In this document: positions 47,966-58,982 of the stretch, in pieces | How the letters are laid out: the number at the start of each line of letters is the position of its first letter | How positions within the stretch are numbered: position 1 is the stretch's first letter | NCBI GenBank assembly: GCA_032690845.1 | Contig: CM064417.1 | Location: 23,587,622 to 23,651,621, forward strand | Direction of reading: 5' to 3' | DNA: 64,000 nucleotides | DNA from: Eleusine coracana subsp. coracana | Lineage: Eukaryota > Streptophyta > Magnoliopsida > Poales > Poaceae | Notes under the pieces: model-generated | Seen by the model: only the letters and a program-made list of their open reading frames with translations | Database searches by the model: none | Told to the model about the DNA's origin: nothing | Position numbers and translations under genes: made by a program

Positions 47966-48160
47966 GCTGTTCTGGATGCTAGGAAAGGTCAAATCACGCT
48001 ACACCTGGGAGGGAAAGAACTGCAATTTCAATTTAATGATCCGTCTCATCAAGACTCTTCTTACTATCAGAAATTCTGCCCAGAGGAAGACAAGAGGATA
48101 AGGATGGATATGGGAGAGCCACTGGACCACATCATGCATGGAACTGACAAGTATACTACC

Positions 48161-48297
48161 AGCGCCGATCGGCGCGACCCTTGCGCCGATCGGCTCAATC
48201 ATACTGCCAGCGCCGATTGGCGCGACCCTTGCGCCGATCGGCTCAATCATACTGCCAGCGCCGATCGGCGCGAACCTCGCGCCGATCGGCTCAACCA
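48161..48297 (+). repeat. Three tandem 48-bp units, each with a palindrome pair, inside the pol frame
   Basis: Palindromes are centred at 48,167/48,188, 48,215/48,236 and 48,263/48,284. Steps inside units are 21 bp and the unit period is 48 bp (16 codons). The frame stays open and encodes ADRRDPCADRLNHTAS-like repeats between protease and reverse transcriptase. Confidence 0.95.
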
Positions 48298-48424
48298 GGA
48301 AAATTCTGATTTTGAACCTCTCGGGGAGCTGGATCCAGAAGAAGCGCCAGAAGTGGAACAGAAGGAACTTCCGTAGGAGCTATGCTATGAATATCTAGGA
48401 AAGAATAGAACATATCCAGTTATT

Positions 48425-51235
48425 GTGAACAACGCCCTAACGAAAGAAGAAATAGAGAGGCTTCTTGTTGTGCTCAAAAGGTATAAGAAGGCCATTGGTT
48501 ACACATTGGATGACATCAAGAGAATCAACCCCGCATTTTGCACCCACAAGATTAACTTGGAGGAGAATACTAAACTAATGGTTGAAGGGATGCGAAGGTT
48601 GAACGAATCAATGAAGCCAGTGGTTAAAAAGGAGATTTTGAAGCTGCTTAATATAGGTATGATCTATCCTGTTGCTGATAGTGAATGGGTTAGTCCAGTG
48701 CATTGTGTACCCAAGAAAGGGGGGTTGACAGTAGTGCCTAACAAGAACAATAAGTTGATCCCTCAAAGGACTGTAACTAGATGGAGAATGTGCATAGATT
48801 ATAGAAGTTTGAACAAAGTGACGAAGAAAGATCACTATCCTCTTCCGTTCATTGATGAGATGCTTGAAAGATTAGCAAGGAATTCATACTTTTGTTATTT
48901 GGATGGATATAGTGGTTTCTTTCAAATACCAGTAAGACTAGAAGATCAGCAGAAAACTACTTTTACTTGCCCTTTTGGGACATATGCATATAGAAGGATG
49001 CCATATGGTCTTTGCAACGTGCCTGCAACATTTCAAAGATGCATGAATGCAATATTCGCTGAATTCATAGAAGATATTATGGAGGTATTTATGGATGACT
49101 TCTCCGTGCATGGTGCTGATTTTGATAGCTGTTTGGAGAATTTGGAGAAGGTTTTGAAAACGTGCATTGAATGCGACTTAGTTCTTAATTGGGAGAAGTG
49201 TCACTTCATGGTAACATAAGGGATAGTACTTGGTCATGTCGTATCTAAAAGAGGGATGGAGGTTGATAAGGCAAAGGTATCTACAGTTGAGAAATTACCT
49301 CCCCCTACTGATCTTACAACTTTGAGGAGTTTTCTTGGACATGCCAACTTCTATTGCAGATTTGTTAAGGATTATTCAAAAATTGCTAAACCCCTGACAG
49401 AATTGTTAAAGCAAGATACAAAATTTGTTATGGATGAGGAGAGACTCTTGGCCTTCAGAAGATTAAAGGAAGCTCTATGCTCTGCACCCGTTATGCAGCC
49501 ACCTGATTGGAGTTTACCTTTTGAAGTTATGTGTGACGCAAGTGACTATGCAGTTGGAGCTATTCTTGGACAACGGAAGGAAGGTAAAGTGCATGCTATT
49601 TATTATGCTAGCAAAACTTTGAATGAGGCGCAAATCAATTATACAACAACTAAGAAAGAGATGTTAGCTGTTATATTTGCTTTTGAGAAGTTTAGATCCT
49701 ACATTCTAAATTCTAAGGTGATTGTATATACTGATCATGCTGCTATAAGATATTTGGTTTCAAAGAAGGAGTCTAAGCCTTGATTAATGCGATGGGTATT
49801 GATGCTGCAAGAATTTGATTTGGAGATAAGAGATAAGAAAGGAGTAGAAAATTCTGTAGTAGATCATTTGTCTCGTCTTGAATCACCATCAACTGAGCCA
49901 ATAAGAGATGAAATGCAACAAGAGCAGTTGTTTGCCGCATTTGATCGTAGAGAGAACTGGATGATGGATATTATTAAGGGTTTCAAGGGACAAACTGATA
50001 TGATGAACAAGAACACAAGGAAAAGAGTTAAGAGTGAAATGAGAAAATTTATATGGGCCGACCCATACTTGTATAGGTATTGCAAGGACGGAGCAGTACA
50101 GAGATGTGTACCCAGAGAAGAAAGAGCAAGCATTTTAGCAAAATGTCATTCTTCGGATTATGGGGGACACTATGGCTACTTCAAAACACAGGCAAAGGTA
50201 TGTGCGAGTGGATTCTATTGGCTTACTATGCATGAAGATGCAAAAAGGTATGTTGCAACATGTGGTCAATGCCAACGAATAGGGAATGTTAACAGTAGGA
50301 ATGCAATGCCTCTTAAGTACAATCTTCAAGTCGATAACTTTGATGTTTGGGGTATGGATTTTATGGGACCCTTTGTGAATTCTCATGGTTTCGAGTACAT
50401 ATTGGTCGCCGTTGATTATGTCTCCAAGTGGGTCGAAGCAATGGCATGCAAGGCTAATACTACAAGAGAATCAAGGAGTATACTTCAGGAGCAGATATTT
50501 CCTAGGTACGGAGTACGGAGGATAATAATTATAGATGGAGGATCCTATTTTTCAGGAGGAGAATTTGCTAGGTTTTTAACCAAATCTGGAGTTGAACATA
50601 GAATTGGAACAGCCTACCACCCCCAGACGAATGGACAAGCAGAAACTTCAAATAAGCAATTAAAGGGAATTCTGCAGAAGATTGTTACAAAGGAAGGAAA
50701 AGATTGGGCCACGAAGCTTAATGGAGCATTATGGGCATATAGGATGACATTCAAGACACCAATTGGTATGACACCATATCAATTCGTCTATGGGAAATCA
50801 TGTCACCTACTGGTAGAATTGGAACATAAGGCTTATTGGGCTATAAAGGAAATGAATTTGGATCTTGATACCGCCGGCATGAAAAGGAAGATACAAATAA
50901 GTGAATTGGAAGAGATGAGATTGCGTGCATATGAAAATGCAGCCATATACAAAGAGAAAACAAAGAAGTGGTACGATAAGAAGCTTTTGAAGAAGGAATT
51001 CATGGAAGGAGATCGGGTGCTCCTATTTAACTTGCGATTCAGATTATTTAGTAAAGGCAAACTGCGAAGCAACTGGAAGGGACCTTATCTTGTGAATGCG
51101 GTGTTACCTTCGGGAGCGGTAATCATAATGGATGGCAAGAGAAACAAGTACATGATGAACGAACAACGTCTAAAGGTATACCTAGAACCCGACACATTTG
51201 AATTAAAATCTTTTGATGTGTATTTTACCGCTTAG
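48425..51235 (+). pseudogene. Reverse transcriptase, RNase H and integrase of element 2
   Basis: The sequence is in one frame with only two internal stops (TAA 49,217, TGA 49,781). Reverse transcriptase shows WRMCIDYRSLNKVTKKDHYP, YLDGYSGFFQI and the catalytic VFMDDFSVHG. RNase H follows with CDASDYAVGAILGQR and YTDHAAIRYL. Integrase has the zinc domain HSSDYGGHYG...CGQCQR, core residues in WGMDFMGPF, IIDGGSYFSGGEF and HPQTNGQAETSNKQ, and the GPY module NWKGPYLV near the C-terminus. It would make and insert cDNA for this element and possibly for element 1. Two single-base stops are the only visible damage in this part. Confidence 0.93.
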
Positions 51236-51605
51236 TACCCCGTGTGGTCGAGCTTAACGACGTAAAACAAAAGCTTGTATGTATTTTAATTTCAGTAGTT
51301 TTTCTTTTTCTGATTTGGCAATTTAGTGTACCGCGCCGATCGGCGCAGCCCTGCACCGATTGGCGTGGCAAAGTCCTTCTCGTTTTTGAGTCGATTTTGG
51401 ACCTTGCCTTTTTAAGACTTATTAAATTCCACGAATAAGAGAAAGAGTCCTAGTCCAATTGGAAATCAAGGGATATAAATATGAGGGGACAACAAACCCA
51501 CAGATCAACTCGTATTACATCGTCGCCAGAACAAACCCTAAGAGCAGAAGCGATAGAAGGTGGCACATCAGGCAGAAACCAAGGCGACGCCGATCGGTGT
51601 GACTC
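51236..51605 (+). other. Spacer after integrase with palindromes
   Basis: It holds a pair at 51,338/51,358 (20 bp) and the first palindrome of the four-fold run at 51,592. No gene is seen. Confidence 0.7.
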
Positions 51606-51668
51606 ATGCGCCGATCGGCGCGACCTCTGCGCCGATCGACGCGACTCTGGAGCCGATTGGCTCGGCGG
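51585..51668 (+). repeat. Four palindromes in register, 21 bp apart
   Basis: Centres at 51,592, 51,613, 51,634 and 51,655 give three consecutive 21-bp steps, the longest run in the window. Connecting bases are GACTCAT, GACCTCT and GACTCT, close to the linker found in pairs elsewhere. Confidence 0.95.
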
Positions 51669-53132
51669 CAGATTTCCTCAACCCTCTGCAAATTTGTCCT
51701 AGGAGGAGTCGATGAAGTGTTGACACCAACACGAGACGATCCCTTCGTCTGGTCAGATCTGAGGAAGAAATTCATGAAGAAAAGCGAAGCTGACGCATGG
51801 AACGCCGACAAGGTGAAGATGGACAATGAACTTCGGCAAATGATGAAAAGAGTATTGGTGCGCAAAGGAAAATCTGTAGCACCTATTGAAAGTGAAGCAG
51901 TTTCTCAAAGGTATACAATGGAAAATCTTCTTGATCTTGCTAAGCCCTTGTCGTATGAGGATTTCCTATCTTTCGAAAGATCATTGACTGAGCAAGAGAA
52001 GGAAGAGCTAGATGAAGAGAGCGCCCTCACAATTCATAGGTGCCGACTTTATGGTGAACATGACATTGCCGCCAAGTATGAACTCAAGCTGTGACAGGAA
52101 GTCGAAGAAGCTATGTACCAGCAGGATGCGGAGAAGGATCTTCAAGCTAGAAGGGATAAATCCTTTCCCAAGGTTCTTACCGATTGGGAAAGTTTTCAAG
52201 AAAATAAGATTCATAGGAACAGTTGTATTGAGGGTTGCAAGTGTTTCTTTTGTGCTAAAGATTTTCAACGCAAGGTTGAACTCTAATTGGCAGAAGATCC
52301 AGCTTTCATACCTAGAGATTTAATATATGATGATAGCTGTCGCGCAGTTCCTGGAGGAAGGACACCTAAGGAGATTAATGATGAGATTTTATGAAGGCAG
52401 CAGAATAAGGTGATCCGTGAGCGTAATCTAGAGCAGTTAGATGAGTATATGAAGGAAGTTGCTGGCTGCGTCGATCGGCGCGACACTGGAGCCGATCGGC
52501 ACGATCTGAAGACGGTTGAATTTATTGATCTGACGGCTCTGCCAAGTGAAGATGAAGAAACTGCTGAAAGGAAGTGTAAGACTACACCAGAGGTTCGCAG
52601 ATCTGCTAGACTATTGGGTAAGCCAATTCAGAATTATTCCGAATGGGATAGCGACTATACGTCATACCATTTGGAAACTTTAGAAAGCGGTGATCCTAGT
52701 GTGCCTGGAGATTTTAGTGATGATTTTGATATGCGAAGAAGCTTTGGTAGTCCTAAGTTTGAAAATCGGGAAACACTTGCAGAATGCAGTAATGACAGGG
52801 CAGCAGGAACTTCAACAAGAGTTAATGGTAATGCAGAGGGAAGTGGAGGAAGTCGCAATGGTGGAAGAACACCACTGCGCCGATCGGCGCAGCCTATGCG
52901 CCGATCGGCTCGGAGGAATTTAAATAGTGCCTCTCCTTACAACGTTGAAAATCATAACCTGCAACCGCCTGCTTGCTGTCCTATCTGCCGAAGAAACATT
53001 GAGCGCCTGTATCTAAACAAAGATCGTGCTTACAGGCATCAAAGAGATGTGGACCGCAGAATCCGGGATACAATCGAGATGAACGAAGTGGACTACACTT
53101 TTCTCATAAGGAATATAAGACGAATTTTTTGA
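51606..53132 (+). pseudogene. ORF3 remnant of element 2
   Basis: Open pieces at 51,606-52,094 and 52,410-53,132 are separated by stops and shifts. The first contains TPTRDDPFVWSDLRKKFMKK and is Lys/Glu rich. The second has an acidic middle and ends with CCPICRRNIERLYLNKD (a single C-x2-C) and a basic helix-like tail NIRRIF. Palindrome pairs 52,473/52,494 and 52,882/52,903 are read through in frame as RRSA-type residues. Position matches ORF3 of element 1, but I see no clear sequence match, and no function can be given. Confidence 0.5.
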
Positions 53133-53180
53133 GTCTTGAACATGCATGGTCTGCATGATTAGTGTGTTGAGTTTCTTCTC

Positions 53181-53220
53181 TTGCAATGAGGACATTGCAA
53201 ATTTTGAGTGTGGGGGAAGG
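53181..53220 (+). other. Internal stem-loop plus polypurine module, element 2
   Basis: TTGCAATG-AGGA-CATTGCAA is a perfect 8-bp stem with a tetraloop. GAGTGTGGGGGAAGG follows six bases later, about 1.26 kb before the 3' LTR. Confidence 0.65.
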
Positions 53221-54441
53221 GCTTTGCCATTAGTCATAGTTTTTAAGTGTTTTTTAGTCTAGTTTCTTATTTGTTTTTCTTAATGAGTGTTTATTTAAGT
53301 TTGTGTGTGTGCTTAAGAGAGTCACGAGTCATGTTGAGAGTTGCTTCTAGGTCTTTTATGTAGTTTGAATTTTTGCATTGTCTTTAATAAAGTTAGTGTC
53401 GATTGTCAAATTAAAAGTGCCCCATGCTATTTATCTTGTCTTTCTGATGCTCGATTGGTTGATTACTTGAATTTGTTGGTTACCACTTAACTTTTGAGCT
53501 TTATATTTGTGAAAATTTCTTTTGACTCATCGTAAGCTAAAGCAAAAGCAAGGTCTAAATATGCCTACATAGCCGAGTGAATGAGAGCAAGCTACACATT
53601 TGACCAAGTAACTTTGTCAACTTTTTGCTCATGATTTCGACCAAGTTAGGAAAGGATGATCTATTTTGTCTATCTTTGTATTTCTAGCCATTCTTATCCA
53701 ATTAAATTCCTTGCTATCATGAAAACCATACATCTTTGTTTATCCCTCCTCCTTGATACAACCTATATTCTCAGAACCTTTTCGCTGTTGATACAAGACA
53801 AAAATTGCTGATCATATCGGGAATAGAAAAAAAGAGGTGAAAGAAAAAAATAGACCGTGCCGACCGGCGCGGTGATGCGCCGATCAGCGCTGTTGCAAAA
53901 AGAAAAAAAAGAGGTTATTATAAAAAACGGGGGTAAAGAGAAAAAAATATATATTCCTTGAGAGGCAGTAAGGTCATCAAAGAAAACAGATTTCTGATTA
54001 TTTCTCATTCTTTGCCAATTGTTCTCATTGAATTTTCTTTTAGATCTTCTACATTTCTCTTCTCCATTAAAAGTTCTTTTCCAAGAAAATTCTTTCTTAA
54101 TAGGCATGATTGAGCAAATTGTTGACATGGTTAATCTTATGGTTTAATTTAGTTATATAGCTCTCCAAGATCCACATACAATCCTTGAGTAGATAGGAGA
54201 GGGAAGGAAATACACTTGAGAGACCTAGAGAAGACCAAATGCTTGATGTTTAATGCTAAAAGATGAGTTGAGAAAAACTAAAATTGTTTTTGAAAAAATT
54301 TTGTGGTAATTTGATTAAGTTCAAGTAAGATATGCCGATTGGTTAAAAGGAGATGAGAGAAAATCTTTGTGGCGGGATAACAAGTAAAAATGATGATTGA
54401 GATTGACTGCATGAGGGATGGTGTGAAAATTCTTATTACAT
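53221..54441 (+). other. 3' untranslated region of element 2
   Basis: AT-rich, with no credible ORF. One palindrome pair is at 53,862/53,882 (20 bp) inside a purine-rich stretch. Confidence 0.7.
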
Positions 54442-54480
54442 ATTGCTCGAGGACTAGCAATGATTTGAGTGTGGGAGAAC
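54442..54480 (+). other. LTR-proximal stem-loop plus polypurine tract, element 2
   Basis: ATTGCT-CGAGGACT-AGCAAT is followed by GAGTGTGGGAGAAC, which directly touches the 3' LTR and should prime plus-strand synthesis. Confidence 0.7.
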
Positions 54481-55559
54481 TGTTGGTGGTTTGTAGATGC
54501 CCATTTTATCTACCAAAAAGGGATGTTTTGCGTCTTAATTTAGTGGTTTGGACTAACAATTAACCCCATATTTGCATATATTTGTAGTTGTTCTGTTTTG
54601 GATGTAATTGCAGGAAACAGGTGTAAAACAGGGCAATTATGGATAAAGAGCTGAAGAATAACAAAGATGGGCTAGATGCGGAGCCGCGCCGATCGGCGCA
54701 GGAGGAAAAGATGACTAAAACATGATCCTGTCCAGGAAAGATGAAGGCCCAGCCCAGTGAGTTAGAGTCGGTGGAAGCTGACCTAATCCCGTCGAGTATA
54801 AAAGGAAGATAATTATCAAGAGCCAAGGACGACCGAGGAGAGGCGGCGATCGCAAGAATCATTTATTAAAACTAGGGTTCCAGGATATTAGCGGCGGAGG
54901 TGTATCAACACCGACGAGATCCACCAGAAGGGAGGTGGCACCAATCAGCGCGACGCTTGCGCCGATCGGCTCGTGCTTGTTCTAGCGCTATTTCTCACCC
55001 CTCTGCTATGTCTAGCAGAAGGATGAGTGAGTAGTCTCATATTCTCTTCTCTGGTGCGGGGATCTGGTCATGTAACTCTCATACTTGTTGATACTCTCTC
55101 GATGAATTTAATCTATATGATGAACTTTATTGCACATCTATCTATCCCTTTCATTAGTGTATCGGCCAATACATTTTTGCCCATTACATAGTGCAAGAAA
55201 CCAGTGGGGAGCTAATAGCCTCTATAGTGACAGCCGGGGTGAACGAAACCATCATGTCTTGTAGAATATTAGAGTTATCACTCGAGTTGATAAGAATAAG
55301 GTTGCATGCTAGTGAACCAATCCTAAGGAGAGAATCCTTCATCATCCTGTTACCTCTTCAATTACATTAACCTTCCACTTTCTCACCGTTATCATTCACA
55401 CCAACCAACCCATTGCAATTTGTTAGTAACCTTTTAATAGTATTAGTTCCGCTCATTCCCTATGGATTTGATAACCTTGGAATACTCTGAGGGAAAAAGA
55501 GGTACAACTGTACACCGTCCTCTTGCAGTATATAAGTGGGTGCGTAATTACGACCAACA
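54481..55559 (+). repeat. 3' LTR of Athila-like element 2
   Basis: It is the same as the left LTR except for scattered substitutions and a 21-bp deletion. The deletion fuses the first palindrome pair into a single palindrome at 54,691. The second pair remains at 54,943/54,964. This deletion and about 2 bp elsewhere account for the 23-bp length difference. Confidence 0.95.
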
Positions 55560-58500
55560 ATAAGAACGTTAGCTTTCACATAAGTGGGTTTCAACTAAGC
55601 AATGGTAAAGTGACAAGGAGTAATGCATATAAGAAGTAGGCTCTAAGTTGGGCGCATTTTTAAAATAATGGGAGCAATCATGATGAAGGAATAGATAGAG
55701 CTTGCCTCAAACACTATCCGTCTTGACTACTTTTCACGTTCTAGTCCTTATGTTTCTCTGATGGAGTCCGGGTCTTCAGGTCCTTTCTTGCAACTTGTGC
55801 TTCGGCTTGCGCGTAGATACCGGGTCTCCTAGATCTTCCTTGGACTTTGCGTAGTCTAGCACATATAGCTACGCCTTGCAAATAAACTATTGCAAAAGAA
55901 AAAATAAAATAACAAGGACGAACAAGATCTGAATAAACTTCAAATAAATCGAGCAAAGAAAACTTACTATGACAATAGTGTAGGTTTGGGCAGAGGTTAT
56001 GGGTAGTACCACTGGGTACTACTCACTAAGACGGACCCTTGAGCGAAAGAATCGCTCGAAACAGAGTTACGATTTGAAAGTTACGGCTCTTTGAAGGTTC
56101 AGGGACCTAGTTGCAATATCTAGAAAGTTCTAGGGACCTATCTGTAAATGTGAAAAATTTTAGGGGCATGGGTGTAAAAGGTTGGGACTGAAATGTAATT
56201 ACTGAAAAGTCAAGGGTCTTTTCGATAAAATCTCTAGGCTAAAACATAAATAGGTAGAAGGTCAGGGGGCTAAGTGTAAAGTGGTAGGGCCCTGGAATTT
56301 TCAGGGTTTTTGGAATTATTTTTGTACTGAAAAAGTTGTGGAATAGGTCTATGGCTTGTGGATCGGGTGTACGGGGGTCGGTGTATGGACTAGTGGGCCG
56401 TGGGCTGATGGTTAGCAGATTTACAGCTCGGATTTAAATAGATCGAAGGGGGTATCTAGCTTCTAATCTGGGCCGTAGGTGAGATGATGAATGGCTGCGG
56501 TGGCGGGTGACTGTACGCGATGGCCGGAGATAGGGGAGGCGGCGGCGCCATCGCTAGTGGCTCTGTCGCTTGCCGCTAGGCGCTCCGGAGTGCCAGGCTC
56601 TACGACGAGTGTCTTAAAGAGGTGAGGGGAAGGTGCCGCGATCGATAGGAGCGATCACGAGGTGAGGGGAGGCCTATGGCTGGCTCTCGGCTAAGGGGCT
56701 CATTGCGCTATAGTTGGAGAGAGGGAGAGAGAGAGAGAGAGAGAGGGAGGGAGCAAATTTCTTGGCTTCCGGTTGCGGTGAGCGGCGGTGAGGCGTTAGC
56801 GAGTGAGAGCGAGGCTACTTATAGGCGGGAGAGGAGTGGTGCACACAGTTCATCGGGTTAGTGCCAACTCGACACGACCACCATTGAAGTCGAGCAGTGA
56901 AGTGGCAGGAATAGTGGGCTAGCGAGGCAGGCGACACAGGGCGGAGCAGGGAGGCGTGACGCGTCCCTAGGCTGGATTGATGAGCTCCATGACGGCGGCC
57001 AGCGTGCGGTCACGTTGTGCGGCAGGGGCTAGGTCTTGTCCGTCTATGCGGTACTGCGTCCGTCGATTGCGAGTAAAGGTGGCGAGGTTAATGGCGGGTG
57101 TGACACTGCTGGCGGAGCCGATGGCTCACTACGCAGGCAAAGGGAGGCGGGGTCCCATGGTGCTATGGCAGCACTAGGGGGATGATAGCGAACAGGGCGG
57201 AGCAACAACGAAGCCAGGGCGACCCGATGGTTCGCTGCACGGGGAGGAAATGGTGTCGTGATGAAGCTTAAGGAGGGGTCGCGTCTAGCGACAGGGCGAC
57301 AAGACCGCTCTCTGGGTCGGCCTTGAAGTGCTTTGAGACGGCACCAGGGAGTGGTCATGTCCACTGCGGCAGCCCTACATTTGGTAGGGCGCGAGTGAAG
57401 AGCGGGTCGTTGCGTGCGAGTGCGATGTTGGTTAAAGACAGGCGGGGCCAAGCGGCGCTGTGCTCGTGATGTGGTGGCTCGGGTGGTGTTGTCGAGCAAG
57501 GGTAAAGGCAGAGATGCTGAGGGATGCGTGGCTGCTCGGTGGTGTACATGTGGGGACGTGCGGCAGATGGTGTTGGTGGGAGTGGCAGTGCTTCGTTCTG
57601 CCGTTCTAAGGTGGAAGAAGGGGGAGGGAGACCGACGCGGCTAACTGGGCCACGGAAATGAGCGTGATACGGCCCAAGCGGGAGGGAAGGAGGGCATGGG
57701 GCCGGCTGGGCCGAGCACGGGCGAGGCTCTGGCGGGAGAAGAAGGAAGAGGGGAGGCAGAGTGGGCTGGGCCATGAGGATTTCGGCCCGAGGAAGGAGAG
57801 GAGAGGATATAGGTTCAAGTATTTTCTTTCAGTTTTGAATTTAAACAAAATGCAAGTCAAGTTTAAATGCAAATTGAATTCAAGTGGCAACAAAATATTT
57901 TAACCAAAGAAAACACACAATTATTTTAGCAATCACTTGAGCACAACTTTTATTTGAAAACATATCATTTCTAATTCTAGTTTAAATTAGTGAGGTTTTA
58001 ATTGGAAAAAAAGTTTGTACCATGGTAAGATTGAGAGAAAAAATTTAATTAACTCAGATTTTTAATCTTAATTATTTTTTTTGGATGTTATAGCTAGTGG
58101 AGTGCTTGAAGCATATATTTAGCTATTGCTAGGGTCTTGGAGACTTCTCTTGGTCATTTGGATTGCTGGGAAAACCTGTAGAGGGCCAAGAGGAGAAGAG
58201 ATGACACTTGTGCAAAGATTAGAGAGCTATCTTTGAGTGTCTAGGAGAGTAACAAGAGCATTCCTTCATCTCTAGACTAGGAGAGGTTGTAGAGAGTGTT
58301 AGTGTTGTTACTCTTGGTCTATGGCAAGGCCTAGACTGATTAAGTGTCAGTGATCGAGCGTATCAAGTGATTGGTTGTGAAGGCCATCACTAGTTTCTAC
58401 AAGGTTAGAGCTTGCCTTTAAAAGGAACATCAAGAACATAGTGCCGATGCTTAGTCCTAAGAGTGAAGCAAGTCCTTAAGGGAGGCAAACTCGTGTTCGA

Positions 58501-58933
58501 GGAACAATAGTTCACAACCGTGTTGTCACTCCAGGAGTGATGCAAGCTTGTGTGCAAGGACTCCACCATTGAGTGTTGGGAGGGATACAAACTCTGATGG
58601 GAGTGGTCCAACAAGGACTAGGGAAAGGTGCCACCCTTATGATATCTCGGGCTAAAAATCAATGAGCATTCTCTAAATCCTCTCTTTACTTATCGTCTTT
58701 AATTTTGCACTTGTATGTAAGTAGAGTTAGGGCTGCCATGAGCTTGATTGCTTATTGATTAGCTTAGCATCGCATGCATTGCATCATTCTAGTAGACTTG
58801 TTAGGGTCTTGGGTCAGTAGAATTGCATAGGACTTCCCGATAGAAGGTGTGAAGAATTGGTTAAGTTTGAGTTGACGATCCATATAACTGGTCCAATTCG
58901 TCTCCCCTCTTGGTATTCCTCAATCCTTACAAG

Positions 58934-58946
58934 TGGTATTAGAGCC
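58934..58946 (+). other. Primer binding site of Sirevirus A (initiator tRNA-Met)
   Basis: TGGTATTAGAGCC lies two bases after the LTR end. It differs by one base from the usual TGGTATCAGAGCC. Confidence 0.8.
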
Positions 58947-58982
58947 TTGTGCTTAAAATAAGGCTTAACCACCTTGGGTAGG

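Larger units (their letters stand above)
45127..55559 (+). mobile_element. Athila-like Ty3/Gypsy element 2, complete, recently inactivated
   Basis: LTRs of 1102 and 1079 bp have TGTTGG...CCAACA ends and the perfect target duplication ATAAG at 45,122-45,126 and 55,560-55,564. The order is 5' LTR, primer site, gag, protease, palindrome-coded linker, reverse transcriptase, RNase H, integrase, ORF3 remnant and 3' LTR. It carries about 26 palindromes with core GCGCCGATCGGCGC. LTR copies are highly alike, pointing to a young insertion. Confidence 0.95.
43702..58092 (-). mobile_element. Probable solo LTR of a large Gypsy element, interrupted by element 2
   Basis: Flanked by GCTAG at 43,697-43,701 and 58,093-58,097. 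In minus orientation it begins TATAACATCC and ends GGGTATCATA. Canonical TGTAACATCC...ACA ends would explain this after G-to-A and C-to-T changes. Once element 2 is removed about 3.9 kb remains (43,702-45,121 and 55,565-58,092). It has no primer site, gag or pol that I can see, but a GC-rich zone at 56,450-57,800 of the kind found in long grass Gypsy LTRs. Short ORFs there are not credible genes. Confidence 0.55.

Noticed and set aside
48161..48297. Palindrome-coded repeats as an RNA dimerisation signal only
   Set aside because: Self-complementary RNA loops are possible, but copies in LTRs and spacers with constant 21-bp steps fit a DNA-level role better; kept as an alternative rather than the main reading.
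56700..56760. GA-rich run as a regulatory GAGA array
   Set aside because: Simple-sequence GAGAGA inside the solo LTR; no further support.
57044..57893. Several ORFs of 95-151 codons on both strands
   Set aside because: They overlap in a GC-rich LTR segment and contain no domain; opposite-strand pairs are typical of biased composition.
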